From NCBI GenBank assembly GCA_007118525.1, contig SKRK01000243.1, positions 1 to 7,328 on the forward strand: DNA of 7,328 bases, in the 5' to 3' direction. The stretch's first letter is position 1. Each line of letters opens with the position of its first letter. Positions 1 through 6,988 of this stretch are shown here, piece after piece. The notes under the pieces were generated by a model. The model was given only the letters and a program-made list of their open reading frames with translations, was not told the origin of the DNA and ran no database searches. Source of the stretch: Balneolaceae bacterium. GTDB taxonomy: Bacteria > Bacteroidota > Rhodothermia > Balneolales > Balneolaceae. The position numbers and the translations under genes were made by a program.

Positions 1-873
1 ATCATTAATGGCGTTGGAAGTACCCGGTATTTTTGTCTCCCAGCTTATGCCCCCATCCCTTGTGATAAGCCGTGAACCGTTGGCTGTGATGATCTGCCCC
101 AGGTTTTCACTGTAAAAATGAATCGCTAAAGGTATTTGGCCCGGGAGGTTGTCTTGGACTCTCCACTCTTTTCCTCCATCAACGGTCTGCAGTACCATAC
201 CATCAGAACCGACTGCACCTATAGCCCATCCTTTAGTAGAATTTAAAAAGTGGAGGTTTCCAACCCTGTAATCTTCTTTTTTATCTGTAAAATGAATTGC
301 TTCAGACCAGTTTCGTCCCCTGTCATCGGTCAGGTGTATTGTATTGTTATAGGCTGCCCATCCCTGCTGATCTTTTTGAAATGTAATGGTTTGAACGGAT
401 ACAGTGTTCCCGAATGAAGCCCTTCTCGACCAGGTGGTGCCGGTATTCTCTGTGAAGAAAACCCCTCCGCCCGGCCCGCCGGCAGCCAGGCCCCGTTTCC
501 AGTCGAAAAAATGGAGAGTGGTCAGATCCTGCCCGCTAACAGGACTGGGTCTTTGTTCCGACCAGGTATTGCCACCGTTATTGGTGTACAGAATCAGGTT
601 GTCTTGCCCGGCAATCCAGCCGGTAAATTCATCAAAGAAATGAATTGAGTAGAGATGGTCTCTGGTACGGGGTTGTTGAAGCGTCCAGGTTTCGCCGCCA
701 TTTTGTGTTTGAAGTATCGTACCCCGGTCACCCACGGCCCAGCCGATATTATTATCCACAAACCAGACGGCATTGAGAGTTGCGTCCGTTTCGGTCTGCT
801 GTACAGTCTGGCTTTGAGCAGCATGTGAGCCGAAGCAAATAAACAGAGATAGTATGAAGCATAGTAACTTCAT
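1..873 (-). CDS. Exported Ycf48-like/Asp-box repeat beta-propeller protein, partial (3' end beyond the window)
   Basis: Open from the ATG at 873 to the window edge, giving the first 291 residues. The N-terminus looks like a type I signal peptide: MKLLC, then a hydrophobic core to about 15, with likely cleavage after SHA or SHAA near 18-19. No good lipobox is present. The rest consists of at least six repeats in which a GWAVG-like strand precedes an Asp-box-type motif: TQNGGETW (56-63), TNNGGNTW (97-104), TENTGTTW (141-148), TDDRGRNW (182-189), TVDGGKEW (230-237) and TRDGGISW (271-278). This pattern is typical of Ycf48-like and BNR/sialidase-like propellers. In Bacteroidota-type bacteria such proteins are usually exported and of unknown function. 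A C-terminal sorting domain could lie outside the window. It does not appear functionally linked to the antiporter. No Shine-Dalgarno is seen. Confidence 0.88.
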   Translation of the reverse strand, partial: MKLLCFILSLFICFGSHAAQSQTVQQTETDATLNAVWFVDNNIGWAVGDRGTILQTQNGGETWTLQQPRTRDHLYSIHFFDEFTGWIAGQDNLILYTNNGGNTWSEQRPSPVSGQDLTTLHFFDWKRGLAAGGPGGGVFFTENTGTTWSRRASFGNTVSVQTITFQKDQQGWAAYNNTIHLTDDRGRNWSEAIHFTDKKEDYRVGNLHFLNSTKGWAIGAVGSDGMVLQTVDGGKEWRVQDNLPGQIPLAIHFYSENLGQIITANGSRLITRDGGISWETKIPGTSNAIND

Positions 874-1162
874 GTGCCTATTAAAAAGGGTTTAGATTAT
901 ATCTATATATCTATGCTAAGGGATAATGGGATTATTTCAAAGTGTGTATAGAGGTTTTAACGGCATTGAATAGATAATCTTCTCCGAACCTGCCTGTTAT
1001 ACTCAACCGTTGGAAGGCATGGGTTGGGTGCGGAAAAAGAATTCGCCCGGATTTAGCTGCAAATCTTCCTTCGATTCATGAATCAAATTATTGAAAGTTC
1101 CACATTCCGCATAGTGATCCTGATGGAAGAAGGGATAAGGGGCTGATATGTAGTGTTTTGAG
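874..1162. other. Gap between the antiporter operon and the Ycf48-like gene
   Basis: This 289-nt gap separates the end of the operon from the start of the Ycf48-like gene. No convincing gene is present. A frame starting at a TTG inside the upstream gene could encode 60 residues, but I do not accept it. No GC-rich hairpin followed by T residues is visible, so the operon's terminator is not identified. A perfect 12-nt palindrome, GATTCATGAATC, lies at 1073-1084. The part nearest the Ycf48-like gene is AT-rich and holds the possible promoter listed separately. Confidence 0.55.
913..940 (-). promoter_or_regulatory. Possible promoter of the Ycf48-like gene
   Basis: In transcript sense, TTGAAA (940-935) is followed after 16 nt by TAGCAT (918-913), about 39 nt before the ATG at 873. 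The -35-like box is fair and the -10-like box matches four of six consensus positions. The typical Bacteroidota TAnnTTTG box is not present. This is a weak call based on position and an AT-rich setting. Confidence 0.25.
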
Positions 1163-2878
1163 CTATGTAAAATAAACCACTGCAAAGACCAAAAATCCGA
1201 AAAGGATAAAGCTCATCACCACTTCCATAGACGGGCTGTAGGTGGAGGCCTCGTTTTTTTCGTCAGAAAACGGATTGAGCCATCGCATTGGGTTTTGGAA
1301 TTTCCTTGCGAAGTATCGCGCAGAATATTGAATGCCATCTTCTACTCTGGCAAAGAATGAATTTACATTTTGTACAAATATCAGGCGTGTGGCGGGAGCC
1401 GCCTTGCGATAGAACCAGTCGAAATCGAGCACGGCGGTAAGTTCCGGAGCCAGTTTCTTTTTCATCCACCAGAAAACCACAAACGTGAGCAGGGCGATCT
1501 GGGTGATCTCAACCACATGGTATACGGTGTAGGGCTCATAATCCATGGCGTGCGGCAGCCAGGCGTAGAGCGCATTCGGGAAGATGCCGTAAAAAATACA
1601 GGCAAAGGCAAGGATACCCATTGCTATGTACATGTTAACCGGAACCGGCTTCAGTTCGCCTTCATAATCGGACTTGTTGAACCAGGTGAAATATGGGAGC
1701 TTGAGCCCAACGCTGAGCCAGGTACCCACAGAAGCCACCAGCAGCACCAGCATGATGGTTTCGTGACCACCATATCCGGCGGCATCAATTACCATTCCCT
1801 TGCTTACAAAACCGGCAAACAGCGGTATACCGGAGATAGAGAGGCCACCAATTACATAGAGTGTGAGCACCCAGGGCATTTTTTTATAGAGGCCACCCAG
1901 GTGAAACATCTTGCTTGTGCCGGCCGAGTACATCACTGCCGTTACCGCCATGAACATCAGCGACTTGTAGAGAATATTATTATAGGCATGTGCCGCAGCT
2001 CCGTTCAGTGCCAAATCGGTGCCAACACCTATGGCACACACCATGTAACCCACCTGGCTTATAATGTGATAGGAGAGTATCTCCCGCATATCCTTACAGA
2101 TAATCGCGTAATAAATTCCGTATAGTGCCATAGCCGCGCCGAAAAAGATGAGCAGCTCCCAGCCGGCAAACATGCGAATCAGAACATAGACCGCGGTCTT
2201 TGTCGTAAAGATGCTCATGAATATGGTGCCGGTCATGGTGGCCTTTGGATAAGCATCGGAAAGCCATGTGTGCAGCGGTATGATGGCTGCATTCACGGCC
2301 ACGCCCAGCAGCATAAGCACATTTGCAGGAGTGTACTCGGCAGGTATCGACTCTACTGCGATAGACCCCGTGGTTACCGAGTGCCAGAGGATACCTGCAA
2401 ACAGAAGTCCGCCGCCAAGCACGTGGTAGATCAGGTAACGCATTCCGGCGCCGTTGGTCTCGGGCGTTCGTTTTGCCCAGATCAGCCACGTTGAGGCAAC
2501 GGCCATGATCTCCCAATAGATGATGAGCGTGAGCAGATCACCGGCATAAATTACGCCCAATGCACCACCGGCATAGGCAAGCGCGCAGACCTGTTGCCCA
2601 AGCTCCCGCAAGTGATAGGCGTAGATTCCTGCCACCAGCGCCCCGCCCGCAAATATAAACCCGAACAGGTTGCTCAGGGTATCGGTCTGCATCAAAACCA
2701 GGTCGTACTGAAGCAATGCCCCGGCTACGCTGTAGCCGTCGGGCCTTGAAAAGATTATGGCAATTGCAATTACAGGAAATACCAGAAACAGGGCAGGCCG
2801 CACTCTTTCCGGAAACAGCGTAAGAAGTGCTGCCCCTGCGATTAAAAGTACACCCGGAATGGCGAGAAACTCAATCAT
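1163..2878 (-). CDS. Third antiporter-like subunit, with NuoL-like C-terminal extension
   Basis: A 571-residue member of the proton-conducting transporter family, longer than the two MrpD-like copies. The core has E123 in TM5 (YWEIMAVASTWLIW), K227 in TM8 (TTKTAVYVLIR), H297 and K305 in the AHAYNNILYKSLMF segment, and K360 in TM12 (GFVSK). The usual TM7 lysine is replaced by N196 in GVAVNAAIIPLHTWL, and the second His of the HxxxH pattern is N301. After the core, the DFDWFYRK motif at 485-492 resembles the end of NuoL. A polar, probably amphipathic stretch to about 550 and a final helix at 552-570 follow. That arrangement fits a lateral helix with a membrane anchor. The ATG overlaps the small upstream gene by 8 nt. 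Databases may call it MrpD or NuoL; I leave the symbol blank. Confidence 0.88.
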   Translation of the reverse strand: MIEFLAIPGVLLIAGAALLTLFPERVRPALFLVFPVIAIAIIFSRPDGYSVAGALLQYDLVLMQTDTLSNLFGFIFAGGALVAGIYAYHLRELGQQVCALAYAGGALGVIYAGDLLTLIIYWEIMAVASTWLIWAKRTPETNGAGMRYLIYHVLGGGLLFAGILWHSVTTGSIAVESIPAEYTPANVLMLLGVAVNAAIIPLHTWLSDAYPKATMTGTIFMSIFTTKTAVYVLIRMFAGWELLIFFGAAMALYGIYYAIICKDMREILSYHIISQVGYMVCAIGVGTDLALNGAAAHAYNNILYKSLMFMAVTAVMYSAGTSKMFHLGGLYKKMPWVLTLYVIGGLSISGIPLFAGFVSKGMVIDAAGYGGHETIMLVLLVASVGTWLSVGLKLPYFTWFNKSDYEGELKPVPVNMYIAMGILAFACIFYGIFPNALYAWLPHAMDYEPYTVYHVVEITQIALLTFVVFWWMKKKLAPELTAVLDFDWFYRKAAPATRLIFVQNVNSFFARVEDGIQYSARYFARKFQNPMRWLNPFSDEKNEASTYSPSMEVVMSFILFGFLVFAVVYFT

Positions 2879-3083
2879 AGTAATTGATGTCGCGGTTAAG
2901 AATTTTTTTGGCGATGAACTTGGCCGAAAAGATCAGGGCAAGACACATCACAAAACCGAAAATGGCATAGAATGCGGGGATGGCATTCCACCAGTGGCTG
3001 TCGTAACCGGCCAGCACGGTGAATTCAAGCACCAGCGTGATCACGAAAATAATTCCAAGTATGATCCAGTGAATGGTTTTCAT
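2871..3083 (-). CDS. Small two-helix membrane protein of unknown function between antiporter subunits
   Basis: A 70-residue protein with two hydrophobic segments at about 4-26 and 37-58, joined by a short loop rich in aromatic residues (YDSHWWNAIPAFYAIFGF, 27-44). A basic stretch (AKFIAKKILNRD) and a Tyr-Tyr-Asp C-terminus follow. The gene starts within the stop of the second MrpD-like gene (ATGA) and its own stop overlaps the next start by 8 nt, so its product is made with the complex and is likely an accessory subunit. I do not recognise a named family. From memory, similar short proteins with a W..IP.F.A..GF core sit beside NuoL/MrpD-like genes elsewhere, but I could not check this. It does not resemble MrpE, MrpF or MrpG. 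Its tight coupling on both sides argues for a real gene. Confidence 0.82.
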   Translation of the reverse strand: MKTIHWIILGIIFVITLVLEFTVLAGYDSHWWNAIPAFYAIFGFVMCLALIFSAKFIAKKILNRDINYYD

Positions 3084-4567
3084 GGTAGTGCAGTGTTAAA
3101 AAGTGACAAACTGACATCCACGGCCAGATCGTATAATCCAAAAAAGAGATTCGGAAAAAGGCCGAACAGTACAGATAGTACGGCAGTAACCATAATCGGC
3201 ACCACCATCAGCGGTGATGCTTCTCCGTAACCTTCGAGGCCCTCACCCGGTTTGAAATAAGCCCGGTAGATGATTGGAAAGAAGTAACCCACATTCAGCA
3301 GGCCGCTCACCACAAGGATAATAACGGGAATCACCATCTCGCCTTCAAGCGAGCCGAGAGCAAGCGTCCACTTACTGAAAAACCCATTAATGGGAGGGAT
3401 GCCTGCGAGGCCCATGGAACCAATGGTGAAGGCTCCCATCGTCCACGGCATCACTTTGGCAATGCCGTTCAGGTTGCTGATGTTTTTACGCTTCAGATTC
3501 ACGTAAATAGCTCCCGCACAGAAGAATAGAGTGATCTTCAGTGTGGCGTGAGCCGCAATATGCATGATGCCTCCCTGCATGCCAAACGGAGTGAGCAGTG
3601 CCACTCCAAGTACAATGTAGGAGAGATGAGCCACGGTTGAGTAGGCCAGCCGCTGCTTGAGATTATCCTGGGCAAAGGCAATGAGCGATGCCAGGATGAT
3701 GGTGGCACCGGAAAGTACAATGAGGATATCGTTCAGGCCATAGTCGCCCATTACGTCTACACCAAATACGAACCCTACCACCCGGGTAACGGCAAATACG
3801 CCCGATTTCACTACCGCTACAGCGTGGAGCAGGGCACTTACAGGTGTGGGCGCGGCCATGGCAGCGGGCAGCCAGCCGTGAAGCGGCATGATGCCGGCTT
3901 TAACACCTACAGCGGCAAGGAAAAGGATAAAAACGACGAGCATGGTGGTGTGAGGAAGCTCAACGTCGGTGAACACCCCGCCGGGGGTAAAGTCGATGGT
4001 GCCCGTGTAGTGGTACACCAGCGCCGATGCCGCCACAAGCAGCAGGCCCGCGGTGAGTGTGAATGCCAGGTACTTGCGACCGGCTTGAATTCCATCTTTC
4101 TTCTCATTATGAATCACCAGCGGGTAGGTAGCCACGGTGAGCATTTCGTAGAAGAGAATGAACGTAAGAAGGTTAGCCGAAAAGGCAATTCCGATGGTTG
4201 CTGATAAACAGACCGCAAAACTTGCAAAATAACGGGTTTGCTTGTGTTCGCCTGCTCCGCGTACATACCCGATGGAATAGAACGACGTGAAGATCCAGAG
4301 CCCGGAAGCGATCACGGCAAAGAACACGCCAAAGGGATCGGCTTTCAGGGCCAGCGGAAGGCCGGGGGCCAGGTCTACCAGGTGCAGTTCAACAGATTCC
4401 CCCTCAAGGGCGCCCGGAAGCAGCGTCAGCACCAGGCCGAATTTAATCAGGGCCGCAAGTATTGTCCAGAACTCACGCAGGTTCGGCTTTTCCGAACTCA
4501 GCATGATCGGTACAACCGCTATCAGCGACACCAAAATGGCCATTAAAGGTACGAGGGAAAGATCCAT
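3080..4567 (-). CDS. mrpD: Second MrpD-like antiporter subunit (NuoL/M/N family)
   Basis: A second proton-conducting transporter subunit of 495 residues with about 14 membrane helices. It is clearly related to the first MrpD but diverged. The proton-path residues are present: E141 in TM5 (FYEMLTVATYPLV), K223 in TM7 (GVKAGIMPLHGWLP), H248 and K254 in TM8 (SALLHAVAVVKSGVF), H336, H340 and K344 in the HIAAHATLKITLFF segment, and K399 in TM12 (GFFSKW). The segment APTPVSALLHA at 239-249 is closer to NuoL/NuoM than the matching region of the first copy. The gene follows the hairpin spacer, starts at an ATG with no Shine-Dalgarno, and overlaps the small downstream gene by 4 nt (ATGA). It may supply another ion channel in the same complex. 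The family is certain; the exact subunit name is less so. Confidence 0.9.
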   Translation of the reverse strand: MDLSLVPLMAILVSLIAVVPIMLSSEKPNLREFWTILAALIKFGLVLTLLPGALEGESVELHLVDLAPGLPLALKADPFGVFFAVIASGLWIFTSFYSIGYVRGAGEHKQTRYFASFAVCLSATIGIAFSANLLTFILFYEMLTVATYPLVIHNEKKDGIQAGRKYLAFTLTAGLLLVAASALVYHYTGTIDFTPGGVFTDVELPHTTMLVVFILFLAAVGVKAGIMPLHGWLPAAMAAPTPVSALLHAVAVVKSGVFAVTRVVGFVFGVDVMGDYGLNDILIVLSGATIILASLIAFAQDNLKQRLAYSTVAHLSYIVLGVALLTPFGMQGGIMHIAAHATLKITLFFCAGAIYVNLKRKNISNLNGIAKVMPWTMGAFTIGSMGLAGIPPINGFFSKWTLALGSLEGEMVIPVIILVVSGLLNVGYFFPIIYRAYFKPGEGLEGYGEASPLMVVPIMVTAVLSVLFGLFPNLFFGLYDLAVDVSLSLFNTALP

Positions 4568-4708
4568 CGGGTTTTTTTAAGGTTTAAAGTCTTATATTTC
4601 AGAATTCTTTTTTCAAACTATCCACACTGAAAGTTGACAGTTGGCGGTTTACAGTTGACAAATCCTGATTAAAAATTGTCAACTGTAAACTGCAGACTGC
4701 CAACTGTT
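4568..4708. other. Spacer inside the antiporter operon
   Basis: This 141-nt non-coding stretch is the only gap in an otherwise overlapping gene series. The half next to the upstream gene is filled by the heptamer inverted repeat. The rest is AT-rich and leads to the second MrpD-like gene without a Shine-Dalgarno. A weak promoter-like pair in transcript sense is TTGAAA (4616-4611) and TATAAG (4596-4591), but its 14-nt spacing is short. No T-run follows the hairpin, so a canonical terminator is not supported. Confidence 0.6.
4637..4707. repeat. Heptamer-built inverted repeat with potential long hairpin
   Basis: The arms are 4637-4661 and 4676-4707, around a 14-nt loop at 4662-4675. The inner stem is 15 perfect base pairs (4647-4661 with 4676-4690) and the outer stem is 9 (4637-4645 with 4699-4707). 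Between them lie 1 nt on one side and 8 nt on the other. Each arm is a tandem array of 7-nt units. The plus-strand arm reads CAGTTGG, CGGTTTA, CAGTTGA, CAA; the minus-strand arm reads CAGTTGG, CAGTCTG, CAGTTTA, CAGTTGA, CAA. The arms therefore differ mainly by one whole heptamer, as if a unit had been gained or lost. Possible roles are a transcript-processing or stability element or a dispersed intergenic repeat. The structure is seen directly; the role is unknown. Confidence 0.85.
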
Positions 4709-6190
4709 TTACATCGGAAAAATATCCAGCAGTATGCCTACGATCACCGCATTGGCAAAGCCGATTACGATCAGGCTCACTGCAAAAATGGTTGTGGGCC
4801 AGAGCATACTGGCTTTCACTTCATTGTATGTACCATCTTTAGGCTCCTTCTGTCCTTTTTCGGGGTCCATCATGTACACCTTCTCCAGAATTCGAAAGAA
4901 GTAGACCGCGTTGAGCAGCGAGCTGATCAGGATTACAGCAAGAAACAGCCAGTTGCTGTTGTCGATGGTTCCAAGCGCCAGGTACCACTTGCTGAAAAAT
5001 CCGGCAAGAGGGGGCAGGCCGATCATTGAAATGGCCGCCACACTGAACGAGGCCATTGTCCAGGGATATTTTTTTCGATAGCTGTCATCAAACCGGCTGA
5101 CGTCGGAGTGGCCCTCTTTGAGGCGAAGGTTTCCGCTGATCATGAAAAGGCACGCTTTCATTATCGCATGATTCAATACATGAAGCATGGCACCGGCAAA
5201 TCCCCAGGGATTGGCAAGGCTGAGCCCCATGATGATATATCCGATCTGTGAAATACTGCTGTATGCCAGCATGCGCTTCATTTCAGACTGTGCAATTGCC
5301 ATTATAGATCCGTACAAAATCCCAATACAGGCCAATACACCAACAACATAGGAGAGTGGTGCAACGGCATCGGTCAGTTCGATACCAAACAACCAGAGAA
5401 TGATTCTGAAAAGGATATAGGCTGCTACTTTTGTGCCAATTGGCGCAATAAGTGCGGTAGAGCTGGTGCATGCATAGGTGTATGAATCGGGTAGCCAGCC
5501 ATGCATGGGGAAAAGAGCCGCTTTCACGCCAATACCCACAATCATCAGTATCAGTGCCGCTACCGCAGCAGTGCTCTCGGCGAACATGGGCATCATGGCC
5601 GTCATATCTATGATATTGAGCGTACCCGTTATGGTATAGAGAAACCCGACACCCAGAAGGTAGAGTGTTCCACCGGCAGTACCGATTATCAGGTATCGGA
5701 ATGCGGCATAGGGAGCAGGCTTTTCGCCGATAGCGATTAATGCGTAACCCGAGAGAGATGCAATTTCCAGAAAAACGTAGAGGTTAAAGAGGTCGCCCGT
5801 AAGAATCATCCCGTTAAAGCCTAGCATCATCAGCATGGCCAGGGCGTAGTAGGGCATCTCTTTTCCTGGGAATTCTTTTTTGGAGGGTTCACCGGAGTAG
5901 ATCAGTACAAAAAAGGCAACAGCGTTAATCACCAGTACGAAAAACCCGGAGAGCCCGTCGTAAACAAATTCAATACCGATAGGCGGTTCCCAGCCTCCAA
6001 AGTAGTAGCGAATAGCACCGTTGTTCAGATAGTTGATAAATCCATAGAGAGAGAAGGCGGCCGCAATACCGGAGCCAATTACGGCTAACGGCTGAGAAAG
6101 CTCCTTTTTCCATAGCCCGAACACCGGAATAAGTACCGAAAACAGCACGAACGTTAATGCAATGTAAGCTGGCAGATGCGACTCAATCAT
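4709..6190 (-). CDS. mrpD: Mrp antiporter subunit D, first copy (proton-conducting NuoL/M/N-like subunit)
   Basis: Antiporter-like membrane subunit (proton-conducting transporter family, NuoL/M/N and MrpA/D). The 493 residues and roughly 14 helices match MrpD. The charged residues that form the family's proton path are all visible: E142 in the TM5 motif FLEIASLSGYAL, K223 in TM7 (GVKAALFPMHGWLPD), K254 in TM8, H337, H341 and K345 in the HVLNHAIMKACLF segment, and K401 in TM12 (GFFSKW). The intact set suggests an active subunit. The ATG overlaps the mrpC stop by 4 nt and no Shine-Dalgarno is seen, so translation is probably coupled. The stop lies 1 nt upstream of a long inverted repeat that separates this gene from the second MrpD-like gene. 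Ion specificity cannot be read from the sequence. Confidence 0.93.
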   Translation of the reverse strand: MIESHLPAYIALTFVLFSVLIPVFGLWKKELSQPLAVIGSGIAAAFSLYGFINYLNNGAIRYYFGGWEPPIGIEFVYDGLSGFFVLVINAVAFFVLIYSGEPSKKEFPGKEMPYYALAMLMMLGFNGMILTGDLFNLYVFLEIASLSGYALIAIGEKPAPYAAFRYLIIGTAGGTLYLLGVGFLYTITGTLNIIDMTAMMPMFAESTAAVAALILMIVGIGVKAALFPMHGWLPDSYTYACTSSTALIAPIGTKVAAYILFRIILWLFGIELTDAVAPLSYVVGVLACIGILYGSIMAIAQSEMKRMLAYSSISQIGYIIMGLSLANPWGFAGAMLHVLNHAIMKACLFMISGNLRLKEGHSDVSRFDDSYRKKYPWTMASFSVAAISMIGLPPLAGFFSKWYLALGTIDNSNWLFLAVILISSLLNAVYFFRILEKVYMMDPEKGQKEPKDGTYNEVKASMLWPTTIFAVSLIVIGFANAVIVGILLDIFPM

Positions 6191-6555
6191 TGAATTTTTT
6201 CTATCAGTTCCTGTTCGTCAAGGGTATTGAATCTGTTATAGATCGCTATCAACAGTGTAAAAGCCACACCCAGAGTCGCAACGCCAACAACAATGGCGGT
6301 GAGCATTAGTGTATGAGGGAGCGGATTAAGATAGCTGGCAACCTGATCGACCGGAATATTTGGATCTAATACGGGAACCGTTGCATCCCATTTGGAGGCT
6401 ATGGAAACAAAATAAAGCACAACAGATATTTGCAGTATTGCCAGTCCGATTGTTTTTTTGATCAGGTTTTTTTTGAACAAAATTCCATACAATCCAACAC
6501 AGAGAAGAATAATTGTAAACCAGTAGGCGTAGTGACCTGTAAAAAAATCAAGCAT
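6187..6555 (-). CDS. mrpC: Mrp/Mnh Na+/H+ antiporter subunit C (NuoK-like)
   Basis: Small three-helix membrane subunit homologous to NuoK of complex I; in Mrp complexes it lies between MrpD and the A/B part. With the start at 6555 the protein has 122 residues. Helices are at about 9-27, 34-54 and 82-106. The family block NPLPHTLMLTAIVVGVA is at 77-93, and the loop at 23-35 (YGILFKKNLIKKT) is also typical. A longer reading from an ATG at 6582 would add nine residues and overlap mrpB by 35 nt. I prefer 6555 because AGAGGGGA stands 5 nt before it, whereas 6582 has no such site. The stop overlaps the next ATG as ATGA. In transcript sense the coding strand has runs of eight and seven A at 6474-6467 and 6459-6453. 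Confidence 0.92.
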   Translation of the reverse strand: MLDFFTGHYAYWFTIILLCVGLYGILFKKNLIKKTIGLAILQISVVLYFVSIASKWDATVPVLDPNIPVDQVASYLNPLPHTLMLTAIVVGVATLGVAFTLLIAIYNRFNTLDEQELIEKIQ

Positions 6556-6988
6556 AATCTTCCCCTCTAACCATATTGTCATATATCATAATCAGAATAG
6601 CCATCACAGCCAGCCCAATCCCGATTTCTATAATCAAAATTCCATAGTAGCGCAGCCAGGCCGGATCGAGCCCGGGTATAGGGAGCATTTCATAGTCCAG
6701 AAAATATCCGCCCATAGCAATTGATACCAGGCCGGTCGCGAAATAGATTACCACACCAATAACGGCAAGGGGTGTAGTAGCAAATTCCTGAATTTGCAGG
6801 CGTGAAATTCTGCGTCCGCCGGCAACCCTGATCAGCAGAATGGAAGCGGCCAGCAGTGCACCTCCCTGGAAGCCGCCGCCAGGACTGTAGTGTCCATGAA
6901 AAATCACATACCACCCAAATACCATGATGTAAGGGCTGAGCAGGCGCGAACCGAGTATAACTATTGGACTATCAAACTGCCTCCTCAT
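6548..6988 (-). CDS. mrpB: Mrp/Mnh Na+/H+ antiporter subunit B
   Basis: Integral membrane subunit MrpB (MnhB family) of the monovalent cation/proton antiporter. The 146 residues are close to the usual length. The diagnostic motif GHYSPGGGFQGG is at 32-43, at the start of the second membrane helix. About four helices are visible: 9-30, 40-56, 73-94 and 114-137. A conserved-looking acidic residue, E121, sits inside the last helix, where a charged residue is expected to matter for ion passage. The ATG overlaps the stop of the MbhE-like gene by 4 nt and is preceded by AGAGGG with 7 nt of spacing, one of only two clear Shine-Dalgarno sites in the window. Its stop overlaps the start of mrpC by 8 nt. 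Nothing in the length or motifs suggests damage. Confidence 0.93.
   Translation of the reverse strand: MRRQFDSPIVILGSRLLSPYIMVFGWYVIFHGHYSPGGGFQGGALLAASILLIRVAGGRRISRLQIQEFATTPLAVIGVVIYFATGLVSIAMGGYFLDYEMLPIPGLDPAWLRYYGILIIEIGIGLAVMAILIMIYDNMVRGEDYA
6561..6568 (-). promoter_or_regulatory. Ribosome binding site deciding the mrpC start
   Basis: AGAGGGGA on the minus strand, 5 nt before the ATG at 6555. It is the strongest Shine-Dalgarno match in the window. It selects the shorter 122-residue MrpC over the in-frame ATG at 6582. Confidence 0.65.

Noticed and set aside
404..824. Short open frames on both strands within the first 873 bases
   Set aside because: They are out-of-frame shadows of the continuous Ycf48-like reading frame, which has six clear repeats and a signal peptide.
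1073..1084. Palindrome GATTCATGAATC as an operator
   Set aside because: A single AT-rich 12-nt palindrome well away from the possible promoter is weak evidence, and no regulator gene is nearby.
1003..1185. Possible 60-residue minus-strand gene after the third antiporter-like subunit
   Set aside because: It needs a TTG start inside the preceding gene, has no Shine-Dalgarno, and its product has no recognisable motif, membrane segment or repeat.
1370..2125. 251-codon open frame on the plus strand
   Set aside because: It lies fully antisense to the third antiporter-like gene. Its product is rich in His, Arg and Gly with no family motif, as expected for the complement of a membrane-protein gene.
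2757..3230. 157-codon plus-strand open frame across three minus-strand genes
   Set aside because: It is antisense to well-supported overlapping genes and has a low-information composition with no domain.
4637..4707. The heptamer hairpin as a rho-independent terminator
   Set aside because: The stem is long but not GC-rich, and no run of T follows it in the transcription direction. Downstream genes belong to the same complex.
6556..6582. Longer MrpC start at the ATG at 6582
   Set aside because: It lacks a ribosome site and would overlap mrpB by 35 nt. The ATG at 6555 has a strong Shine-Dalgarno and a family-typical N-terminus.
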